Below, one piece after another: positions 57,923 to 64,000 of a stretch of 64,000 nt of DNA (position 1 is its first letter; every line of letters starts with the position of its first letter). The position numbers and the translations under genes are program-made. The notes under the pieces are model-generated. The model saw nothing but the letters and a program-made list of their open reading frames with translations. It was not told where the DNA came from and did not search any database. The stretch is from JAHJDS01 sp964569795 (lineage in GTDB: Bacteria; Desulfobacterota; Desulfarculia; Desulfarculales; JAHJDS01): assembly GCA_964569795.1 (NCBI GenBank), contig CAZMVB010000011.1, positions 1 to 64,000 of the forward strand. The letters run 5' to 3'.

Positions 57923-58675
57923 TTAATCCGTTTTTTCGTGAGGGGTCAAGCCGCGGGGATCGATCCCCACCCCCGGTCCGGGGCCGGGCGGCCGGGCCTG
58001 GAGCCGGGCCTGTCCGGCGGCGGGCCGGGGGGCGATCACGGCGGTGACGGTCGAGACGTACTTGACCCAGTCGTGGCCGTAGTGATCCCGGGCCACCACC
58101 CGGAGCGGAAAACCGTGCTTGCGGGGCAGGGGCCGGCCGGCCACGTGGGTCGCCAGAAACACCTCCCCCCGCTGGATCTCCTGGACCGAAAACGTATTGG
58201 ACGTCGGGTTGGGGCCGGGGGGGCCCTGGATGACCACCGAGGTCACCCCGGCCTTGAGCCCGGCCCGCCTGAGCACCCGTCTCAGGGACACCCCGCGCCA
58301 TCGGGCGTGGTATGAAAAAACGCCGGGACAGATAAGCGGCACCTTTTTCTCGATTGCCGGCATCTTCAAGAGCCGGTCGTAGGTCAGACTGAGCGGCCGG
58401 TCCACGGCCCCCTTCACCTCCAGGCGCCAGGTCTTGGGATCGAGGACCACGTCGTCCTGGCCCATGACGCCGAATTTCTTGAGGGGCGTCAGGCCGAGGT
58501 ACCTGGTGTCCAGCTCCCGGGGGACCTTGTTCTGCAGCCTGGTGGCGTCGGTCCCGGGCGGCAGGACGATCCGCTTGATCCTGGCCCAGGCCCAAGGGGG
58601 GGTGGTCAGGCAGGCGCCCCAAAGGCCTCCGGCCGCGGCCAGGATCTTTCGGATGAACAGACGACGGGTGGTCAT
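57923..58675 (-). CDS. Molybdopterin-dependent oxidoreductase, sulfite-oxidase/MsrP fold
   Basis: The 250-residue protein starts with a Tat-like signal (TTRRLFIRKILAAAGG), so it should be exported folded. The core shows the Moco-binding oxidoreductase fold: WRLEVKGAVDRPLSLTYDRL, a cysteine in LICPGVFSYHARWRGV that would ligate molybdenum (about residue 122), VVIQGPPG, and RPLPRKHGFPLRVV with HYGHDWVKYV. No haem subunit gene lies beside it, unlike msrPQ. The substrate (sulfite, methionine sulfoxide, other oxo-anion) cannot be read. It is flanked by tRNA-Ser and the SGNH gene. Confidence 0.85.
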   Translation of the reverse strand: MTTRRLFIRKILAAAGGLWGACLTTPPWAWARIKRIVLPPGTDATRLQNKVPRELDTRYLGLTPLKKFGVMGQDDVVLDPKTWRLEVKGAVDRPLSLTYDRLLKMPAIEKKVPLICPGVFSYHARWRGVSLRRVLRRAGLKAGVTSVVIQGPPGPNPTSNTFSVQEIQRGEVFLATHVAGRPLPRKHGFPLRVVARDHYGHDWVKYVSTVTAVIAPRPAAGQARLQARPPGPGPGVGIDPRGLTPHEKTD

Positions 58676-58778
58676 GGGCGCGTCTCCTCTGCCAGGGTGT
58701 CGCCCGGGGGGGGAACCGTCGGTGCGATTTAATTATACCGGCCGTGGGCCGGCCGGGCCACGATCCGGACGGTCCGCC

Positions 58779-58808
58779 TTGCCTGGGCCGGGCCTCTTGG
58801 GTTAGACT
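58779..58808 (+). promoter_or_regulatory. Putative promoter of the SGNH hydrolase gene
   Basis: TTGCCT (58779-58784) and TAGACT (58803-58808) are 18 bases apart; the gene starts at 58839. Confidence 0.5.
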
Positions 58809-58838
58809 GCCCCCTTGAAAGGAGGACCCAACCACCCC

Positions 58839-60011
58839 ATGGGATCTGAAGCCGACGATCGACCAAAGCCCTCTCCGCCGAAACGACGGCGGGGTCTGGT
58901 ACCGGTCCTGCTGGTCATCCTGTGCCTGCTCCTGCTCGAGATGGCCGCCCGGTACATCTTCTACAACCACTTTCCGTTGCAGGCCAACCGGACGATCAAG
59001 ATCGCCACCGGCCAGGACAAACAACCCCTGGCCATGATCGCCAACGCCTTGTGGCACCACGAGCCAAATCCCGCCTTCTACGGCCGCCAACTGTCCCGCT
59101 TCCAGACCCGCGGTCCGGATTTCACCGTGCCCAAGCCCCGGGGAGAGGTCCGGGTCATCTGCGTCGGCGACTCGACCACCTTTGGCTGGAAAAACGCCCC
59201 CAGCGAGACCTATCCCGCCTTTCTCCAGTCCATTCTGCGCCGCCGCCTGAAGACCGATCGGATCAAGGTCATCAACGCCGGCGTGCCCGGATTCAACTCG
59301 GCCTTCGCCCTCAGCTACCTGGCCCTGCGGCTGATCAACCTCGAACCGGACCTGGTCATCATCAAGATCGGTTACAACGACGTCTTCGCCTTTCTCAAGG
59401 CGGGGCCCCTGGTCGATTACACCCACGTCTTTCCCCGGCCGTTCGTAAGCGCCATCAAGGACAAGAAATTCTGGCACCTGGCCCGGTACGTCTATATCCT
59501 GCGGTTCATCGGGTACCTCCTGCTGGACAAGCCCGTGCAGCAATACGTCTTCGGGACCTGGAACGCCAGGGAGTGGCGTCACCCCCGGTTTCCCCCGGAC
59601 CTGGAGGCCAATATCCGGACCACCTTCGAGAGTTATGTCCGCTCCATGATCGCCCTGTGCCGGGACCGCCGGATACCGGTCATCCTGCTGGACCTGCCCC
59701 TCAGCGACAACTTCACCCACTACTGGCCCTGGCCCGGGAACTTTTTCGGTCCCGGGCTCAGGACCGTGGTCCGGGCCCTCAACCGATCCGTGGCCCGGGT
59801 CGCCCGGGCCTCTGGAACGCCCCTGATCCTGACCCAGCCCCTGCTCCAGGACGGCCTGGTCTATGGCCGATTCTGGCTCGAGCCGGATTTTTGGGATTGC
59901 AACCACAATACCCCGGCTGGAAATAAAAAAATCGCCCGCCTGGTGGTAAAAAAAATTCTGGCCCACCCCCAATGGTTGCGTCAGGGACCCTCTGCCGGAC
60001 GATCCCGCTGA
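58839..60011 (+). CDS. Membrane-anchored SGNH/GDSL hydrolase
   Basis: The 390-residue protein has an N-terminal hydrophobic helix (LVPVLLVILCLLLLEMAA, about 20-37) anchoring it with the catalytic domain outside. SGNH blocks are present: VGDSTTFGW (catalytic Ser), NAGVPGFNSA, IKIGYNDVF (block III Asn) and the Asp-His pair in DFWDCNHNTPAGN near the C-terminus. Such enzymes deacylate polysaccharides or lipids; substrate unknown. ATG 58839 follows AAAGGAGGA at 11 bases; TTG 58815 is an unlikely alternative. Confidence 0.9.
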   Translation: MGSEADDRPKPSPPKRRRGLVPVLLVILCLLLLEMAARYIFYNHFPLQANRTIKIATGQDKQPLAMIANALWHHEPNPAFYGRQLSRFQTRGPDFTVPKPRGEVRVICVGDSTTFGWKNAPSETYPAFLQSILRRRLKTDRIKVINAGVPGFNSAFALSYLALRLINLEPDLVIIKIGYNDVFAFLKAGPLVDYTHVFPRPFVSAIKDKKFWHLARYVYILRFIGYLLLDKPVQQYVFGTWNAREWRHPRFPPDLEANIRTTFESYVRSMIALCRDRRIPVILLDLPLSDNFTHYWPWPGNFFGPGLRTVVRALNRSVARVARASGTPLILTQPLLQDGLVYGRFWLEPDFWDCNHNTPAGNKKIARLVVKKILAHPQWLRQGPSAGRSR

Positions 60012-60039
60012 CAAGGACCTGTTATTGCCAGACATTCTC

Positions 60040-60196
60040 AATAGGCCATCTTTCGTGATTTATATTTCAAATGAAAAAATGCACTGAAAATCGGTATCTC
60101 GAAATATTAATTTAATATTTATATTAATTAAAAATTCTACATGTGAGAAATTGAACCCGGGCCAAGACTTGTTTTTCAATAGGAAATACCTATGGT
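60040..60196 (+). promoter_or_regulatory. AT-rich upstream region and promoter of the sigma factor gene
   Basis: This 150-base stretch is far more AT-rich than the rest of the window (runs such as taatttaatatttatatt), typical of UP-element or nucleoid-protein binding sites. TTGTTT (60169-60174) and TATGGT (60191-60196) are 16 bases apart, and an inverted repeat ATAGG-aaata-CCTAT (60179-60193) overlaps the -10 box. Function is inference. Confidence 0.5.
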
Positions 60197-60225
60197 AAAC
60201 AATGGACCCAAACAGGTGTCTCGTC

Positions 60226-61371
60226 ATGACCAGCGCGTATCCGGCCCTGATCCGGGAACAGGAGTCAACGACCCAATTCAGCGACAAGTCAGATCGTGAC
60301 CGCCAGGCCGCCCAGGCCGCCGCCCTGGACACGCCTCAAGTTTATTTCAAGGAAGTGGAGCGCCATCCGCTGCTTTCCCGGGAGCGGGAACTGGAGCTGG
60401 GGCGGATCATCCGGGAGAGTCAGGAGCGGATCATCTCCCTGCTGCTGAAGGAGACCACTTCCTGCCCGGCCTTGAAGGAGGAACGCCGCCAGGTGTCCGC
60501 CTGGCGGAAAAACGCCTCGGCCAGCCCCCTGTCCATCGACGACGTGATGGAGCTGATTCTGGGTGCGGTGAGGCGGGTCAGCACCAAGCGGGGCGGCCAC
60601 CCGGAGCTGCGCCCCCTGTACCGGCGGATGCAGCGCCTGGAACGGAACTGCCGGGCCGCGGCCCGGGAAATGGTCCAGGGCAATCTCCGGCTGGCGGTGA
60701 GCATCGCCAAGCGCTACACCTTCCGCGGCCTGAGCTTTTCCGACCTGATCCAGGAGGGCAATATCGGCCTGATGAAGGCGGTGACCCGGTACGACTACCG
60801 GACCGGTTTCCGGTTTTCGACCTTTGCCTCCTGGTGGATTCGGCAGACCATCACCCGGGCCATTTACGATCAGTCCCGGACGATCCGGATCCCGATTCAT
60901 CTGCTCGAACTGAGGGGCAAGTATTACCGGGCCTATCATGAACTGCTGCGGGACAGCGGACGGGAGCCGTCCCTGGTCGAGGTCGCCTCGCGGGTCGGGG
61001 TCAGCGAGGACAAACTGCGCGACCTCCTGAACCTGTCCCAGAACTCGACCTCGCTCGAGACCCCGGTCGGAGAGGACGGGGACGTCCTGGCCGATTTCAT
61101 CGAGAACAGCGATTCGCCTTCGCCCATCGAGACCTTGAGCGAGGAGCAGCTCAAGGACCAGATCAACCGGGCCCTGGACGATCTGGACGACCGGGAGCGC
61201 CGGATCATAAAACTTCGGTTCGGGCTGGATGGGAACAAGACCCACACCCTCGAGGAGGTGGGCCTGCAGTTTTCCCTCAGCCGGGAGCGGGTCCGGCAGA
61301 TCGAGAAGCGGGCCCTGGACCGCCTCTGGGAGACCCACCGCGACCAGGAACTGAGCCTGCTGTTGACCTAG
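60226..61371 (+). CDS. RpoS/RpoD-group sigma-70 factor
   Basis: The 381-residue sigma factor has region 1.2 (VYFKEVERHPLLSRERELELG), a short nonconserved region, region 2 with NLRLAVSIAKRYTFRGLSFS and FRFSTFASWWIRQTITRAI, region 3 (LRDSGREPSLVEVASRVGV), and region 4 with the HTH LEEVGLQFSLSRERVRQIEKRA. Lacking a long region 1.1, it looks like a stationary-phase or alternative factor rather than the housekeeping one. ATG 60226 (AGGTG upstream) is preferred over ATG 60202. Its TAG stop lies in the terminal repeat of the element at 61368-61549. Confidence 0.9.
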   Translation: MTSAYPALIREQESTTQFSDKSDRDRQAAQAAALDTPQVYFKEVERHPLLSRERELELGRIIRESQERIISLLLKETTSCPALKEERRQVSAWRKNASASPLSIDDVMELILGAVRRVSTKRGGHPELRPLYRRMQRLERNCRAAAREMVQGNLRLAVSIAKRYTFRGLSFSDLIQEGNIGLMKAVTRYDYRTGFRFSTFASWWIRQTITRAIYDQSRTIRIPIHLLELRGKYYRAYHELLRDSGREPSLVEVASRVGVSEDKLRDLLNLSQNSTSLETPVGEDGDVLADFIENSDSPSPIETLSEEQLKDQINRALDDLDDRERRIIKLRFGLDGNKTHTLEEVGLQFSLSRERVRQIEKRALDRLWETHRDQELSLLLT

Positions 61372-61549
61372 CCCGGATTATTCGTAAGACTTCTACTGCG
61401 GCGCCGCTATCCCGGCTGCGAGGCTCGTTTCGCCATTTTGGTGCTCAGCATAGTATCAACTATGCCTCCGCGCCAAACTGGCTCCAACTTCGCCCCTCGC
61501 TCGGGATATCGACGCCTCGCGACGAACCCTCATGAATAATCCGGGCTAG
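61368..61549. mobile_element. MITE-like palindromic element with perfect 16-bp terminal inverted repeats
   Basis: CTAGCCCGGATTATTC (61368-61383) is mirrored perfectly by GAATAATCCGGGCTAG (61534-61549). The interior (182 bases in all) is an imperfect long palindrome with complementary pieces such as GCATAGT-atca-ACTATGC at its centre, and it holds no convincing ORF. This is the layout of a nonautonomous element mobilised by a transposase elsewhere, or a very large REP-type repeat. The left repeat supplies the stop codon of the sigma gene. No clear target duplication is visible. Confidence 0.7.
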
Positions 61550-61565
61550 TCGTCGCCCCGGCGGG

Positions 61566-62195
61566 CTAGGGCGTGGTCAGGTGGTAGGCCAGGTTGTCCA
61601 GCTTGACGGTGAAATCGACGTTTTCGATCTTGAGGCCGTCGTCAACCTGGATCTGGACCGGGGCGAAATTGAGAATGCCCCTGATGCCCACCCGGGACAG
61701 ACGATTGGCGATGTCCTGGGCGGCCGTGGCCGGGGTGGAGATGACCCCGATCTCGATGCCGGTGGCGGCGCCCACGGTCGCGAGGTCGCTCAGGTGATGG
61801 ATGATCAGGCCGCTGGCCAGCTTGCGCCCGACCTTGGCCGGGTCGATATCAAAGGCGGCCACGAAGTGATAGCCCTGTTTGGCGAAGTTCTCGTGGGCGA
61901 TCAGGGCGCACCCCAGGTTCCCGGCCCCGAACAGCCCCAGCTTCCAGGACTTGTTGAGTCCCAGGATCTTCTTTATCTCGAACAGTAATTCCTTGGCATA
62001 GTAGCCGACCCCCCGGACCCCGAACTCGCCGAAGTAGGCCAGGTCCTTTCTGATCTGGGCCGGATTGACCCCGCACAGGGAGGCCAGTCTTTCGGAGCTG
62101 ATGACGTTCGCCCCCTCATTGGTCAGTTTCTCCAGGGTGCGGGAGTAGATGGACAGCCTGGTGATGGTGGCGGCTGGAATTTTTGAGAATTTCAT
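61566..62195 (-). CDS. rex: Redox-sensing transcriptional repressor Rex
   Basis: Rex binds DNA when the NADH/NAD ratio is low and controls fermentation and anaerobic energy genes. The 209-residue protein has an N-terminal winged helix (KIPAATITRLSIYSRTLEKL, NPAQIRKDLAYFGEFGVRG) and a C-terminal Rossmann domain with LFGAGNLGCALI and VISTPATAAQDIANRL. All motifs are intact. ATG 62195 has GAGG six bases upstream. It sits beside the F0 genes, which is common in deltaproteobacteria; no full Rex box was found in its short upstream region, only a TTCACA half. Confidence 0.95.
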   Translation of the reverse strand: MKFSKIPAATITRLSIYSRTLEKLTNEGANVISSERLASLCGVNPAQIRKDLAYFGEFGVRGVGYYAKELLFEIKKILGLNKSWKLGLFGAGNLGCALIAHENFAKQGYHFVAAFDIDPAKVGRKLASGLIIHHLSDLATVGAATGIEIGVISTPATAAQDIANRLSRVGIRGILNFAPVQIQVDDGLKIENVDFTVKLDNLAYHLTTP

Positions 62196-62300
62196 GACTG
62201 TCCTCGACAACTTAGGCCCGGCGAATGTGAATACCGGCACATTGGGGGGCAAAATTTGGGGGCCGCCGGGGCGACCCGGACGGCCCCAACTCGATCTCGA

Positions 62301-62660
62301 TTACAGGAACTTCAACGGGCTGAACACGAACAGCAGGATGATGCACACCACCAGGGCGTAGATCGCCAGGGACTCGATCATGGCCAGGCCGATGAGCATG
62401 GTCACCGTGATCTTGCCGCCGGCCTCGGGGTTGCGGGCCGTGCCCTCGACGGCGCCCTTGACGGCGATGCCCTGCCCGATGCCGCAACCAAAGGCGGCGA
62501 TGCCCATGCCGATGCCCGAGGCCAGGGCGATGGCCAGACCGACGGTCGTGGCCAGGCCCAGGCTGCCCTTCTGGGCGGCCGGCGCGGCGGCGAAGGCCAG
62601 GGTGGCGATGCACAGCACGATGATCAGCGCCAGGAGTGTGATCGCGACGTACCTCTTCAT
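62301..62660 (-). CDS. atpE: ATP synthase F0 subunit c
   Basis: The 119-residue proteolipid has an N-terminal signal-like helix of about 25 residues, as in many deltaproteobacterial c subunits, and two membrane hairpin helices with the ion-binding carboxylate in LAMIESLAIYAL (Glu 96) and the GIGQGIAVKGAVEGTARNPEA loop. Gln 63 and Ser 97 are present, part of the sodium-ligand pattern, but the threonine of the full pattern is leucine. It follows atpB by about 62 bases, in the order atpZ-atpI-atpB-atpE with no F1 genes here. Confidence 0.97.
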   Translation of the reverse strand: MKRYVAITLLALIIVLCIATLAFAAAPAAQKGSLGLATTVGLAIALASGIGMGIAAFGCGIGQGIAVKGAVEGTARNPEAGGKITVTMLIGLAMIESLAIYALVVCIILLFVFSPLKFL

Positions 62661-62722
62661 TTAAATCCTCCTCACTATCAACGGTTGCCTTCTTCCGATC
62701 CCCGTAAGCGGGGCTTGAAAGC

Positions 62723-63412
62723 TTAGTGCGCCTCCTCGAGCGAGCCGGCGATGTACATCATGGTCAGCATGGTGAAGATGAAGGCCTGGACAAAGTCGGC
62801 GAACAGGAACAGGGGCATGATCGCCAGGGGCACGAAGAACTGCCCGACCAGGACAAACAACACCAGGAGCACCAGGTCCTCGGCCAGGATGTTGCCGAAG
62901 AGACGGAAGGTCAGGGACAGCACCCGGGACAGATGGCCGATGATCTCGATGGGAATCATCAGCGGCGCCAGCCACCAGACCGGACCCATGAAGTGCTTGA
63001 TGTAGTGGAGGCCGTGTTCCTTCACGCCCACGACCTGGAAGATCAGGAAAACGCACAGGGCCATGGCCAGGGTGGTGTTGGGGTTCGAGGTCGGGCTGAA
63101 CTGGGCCGGCATGAGGCCCCAGATGTTCATCATGAAGATGAACAGGAACAGGGTGCCGATGAGCGGGAAGTAGGGCCGGCCGTGCTCGCCCATGACATCG
63201 ACCATGAAGTCTTCGAGGCCGCCGATCATGGCCTCGAAAAAGTTTTGACCCCCCTTGGGCAGCAGTTTCATGGCCCTGGTGGCCAGAAGGCCCAGCACGA
63301 TCAGGATAAGCATTATTAGCCAGGAATAGACCACCCACGGGTATTTCTTGGCGAACATCTCCAGGCCGAACCAGGAAAAGACGGAGTTCAGGAACAGGTA
63401 CGGGTGCTCCAT
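62723..63412 (-). CDS. atpB: ATP synthase F0 subunit a
   Basis: Subunit a forms the ion half-channels against the c ring. The 229-residue protein has five to six helices, with the essential arginine in LSLTFRLFGNILAED and the C-terminal FLFADFVQAFIFTMLTMMYIA. It carries the usual N-terminal WLIMLILIVLGLLATRAMKLLP. Start ATG 63412. It lies three bases after the atpI stop, in the F0 operon. Confidence 0.97.
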   Translation of the reverse strand: MEHPYLFLNSVFSWFGLEMFAKKYPWVVYSWLIMLILIVLGLLATRAMKLLPKGGQNFFEAMIGGLEDFMVDVMGEHGRPYFPLIGTLFLFIFMMNIWGLMPAQFSPTSNPNTTLAMALCVFLIFQVVGVKEHGLHYIKHFMGPVWWLAPLMIPIEIIGHLSRVLSLTFRLFGNILAEDLVLLVLFVLVGQFFVPLAIMPLFLFADFVQAFIFTMLTMMYIAGSLEEAH

Positions 63413-63415
63413 GGG

Positions 63416-63832
63416 CTACGCGGCCTCCCTCCTCGGGTTTTTCTTGAGTTGGCTGAAAAGCAGTACGAAGGCTCCGACCACGACCACGCTCAGGCCGACC
63501 AGAAGGCCGAGGGGATCGGCCAGTCCGGTGATGATCAGGGCGGCGACCACCAGGGCCGTGGCCGCCAGCCGAAGGTAATAGGTCACGATTGCCGTCTGGG
63601 CCGGATGGGCGTGATTCGGGGCCAGCACCCGGCGGACGGTGGCGGTCAGGATCCGGAAATTGATGAGGATGATGACCCCGCCCAGGGCCACCCCGGCGGT
63701 GAACCTCAGGTTCCAGGCCAAGAGGCTCAGGCCGACCATGACCGCCAGCAGGAGCGCGTCGAGCCGCCACATCCGTCGCATGGCCAGCACGGCCGGCGGG
63801 TGGTAAACCAGCTTGGGCGAACGCCGAAACAC
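63416..63832 (-). CDS. atpI: ATP synthase subunit I (AtpI-like)
   Basis: The 138-residue membrane protein has four hydrophobic segments (LLLAVMVGLSLLAWNL, LGGVIILINFRILTATV, LVVAALIITGLADPLGLLVGLSVVVVGAFVLLF). It matches the AtpI/subunit I family, which assists c-ring assembly or cation homeostasis. The start is GTG 63832, just after the atpZ stop (63836-63834). Confidence 0.85.
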   Translation of the reverse strand: MFRRSPKLVYHPPAVLAMRRMWRLDALLLAVMVGLSLLAWNLRFTAGVALGGVIILINFRILTATVRRVLAPNHAHPAQTAIVTYYLRLAATALVVAALIITGLADPLGLLVGLSVVVVGAFVLLFSQLKKNPRREAA

Positions 63833-63833
63833 C

Positions 63834-64000
63834 TCAATCGTCCTTTTCCTGGTCCTTCATGGCCTTTTCGGTCCGCTTATACAGGATGAATAGGTTGCGG
63901 AACCCGGCCACGATGCCGAATCCGAAAAAGATCATCATCAGCCAGGGAAAGGTCCCGAACAATCGGTCCAGGAAATAGCCGATGGCCAGGCCGATGACCG
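63834..64000 (-). CDS. atpZ: AtpZ/AtpQ-like small membrane protein (5' end outside window)
   Basis: The last 55 codons of a gene running off the window are visible, reading IGLAIGYFLDRLFGTFPWL, then MMIFFGFGIVAGFRN and a basic/acidic tail ending EKAMKDQEKDD. This two-helix hairpin with Gly and Asp in the first helix matches AtpZ/AtpQ of the F0 operon (F0F1-ATPase assembly or cation-related subunit). The N-terminus and start lie beyond position 64000. Confidence 0.82.
   Translation of the reverse strand, partial: VIGLAIGYFLDRLFGTFPWLMMIFFGFGIVAGFRNLFILYKRTEKAMKDQEKDD

Noticed and set aside
61384..61533. Small protein gene inside the palindromic element
   Set aside because: No open frame has a start with ribosome binding site and any conserved motif; the sequence is explained by its folding symmetry.

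Overview
The window is very GC-rich chromosomal DNA from a bacterium, most likely a member of the Desulfobacterota (former Deltaproteobacteria). The clues are an ATP synthase F0 block atpZ-atpI-atpB-atpE next to a rex gene, an indolepyruvate:ferredoxin oxidoreductase pair, a DsrE/TusA/NarI-like/HdrD-like cluster of the kind found in sulfur-metabolising anaerobes, an RpoS-like sigma factor, and a probable selenoprotein. This placement is an inference; no rRNA gene is present. There is no prophage, complete insertion sequence or CRISPR array. One short palindromic MITE-like element is present.

Layout. Positions 1-3413 (minus) hold an MBL-fold hydrolase cut by the window edge, a DUF72 protein and an acyl-CoA ligase. 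Positions 3584-6866 (plus) hold pyrB-pyrC behind a palindromic operator, a leader ORF and a terminator that looks like an attenuator, followed by a divergent KptA-like gene. A lipoprotein follows at 6910-7662. Positions 7769-21145 (minus) form one long translation/RNA operon headed by tRNA-Gly(CCC): rimP-nusA-ylxR-infB-ylxP-rbfA-nrnA-truB-rpsO-pnp-M16 peptidase-NUDIX-WalJ-like MBL. An intrinsic terminator sits directly in front of rimP, so expression depends on readthrough.

Positions 21489-29750 (plus) form a tightly overlapping run: nucleotide-sugar dehydrogenase, FrhB-like Fe-S protein, iorA, iorB, an APH-like kinase and a P-loop kinase encoded separately, and adenine deaminase. An RRM protein and a probable structured RNA or small-ORF transcript follow. 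Positions 30681-31951 (minus) carry two paralogous thioredoxin-like lipoproteins. In one, an in-frame TGA stands exactly where the other has its redox cysteine and is followed by a SECIS-like hairpin; I call this a selenoprotein. Next come a glycosyltransferase, TrmJ, an FmdB zinc ribbon, SurE, a NarL-type two-component pair, an exported protein, TrmI and an alpha/beta hydrolase.

Positions 39934-47645 hold a secreted Cys-rich repeat protein, MltD with LysM repeats, a TPR lipoprotein-like exported protein and a hybrid histidine kinase. Positions 47706-52697 form a compact overlapping cassette: PqqD-like protein, ATP-grasp ligase, LysA-like PLP decarboxylase, and a urea-transporter/M23 peptidase fusion. 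I do not recognise it as a described pathway. Positions 52945-55796 carry DsrE, TusA, a NarI-like membrane subunit and an HdrD/DsrK-like Fe-S protein, probably a membrane sulfur/electron-transfer module. The right end has a ClC channel, tRNA-Ser(UGA), a molybdopterin oxidoreductase, an SGNH hydrolase, the sigma factor, the MITE-like element, rex and the F0 genes, the last of which (atpZ) is cut by the window edge.
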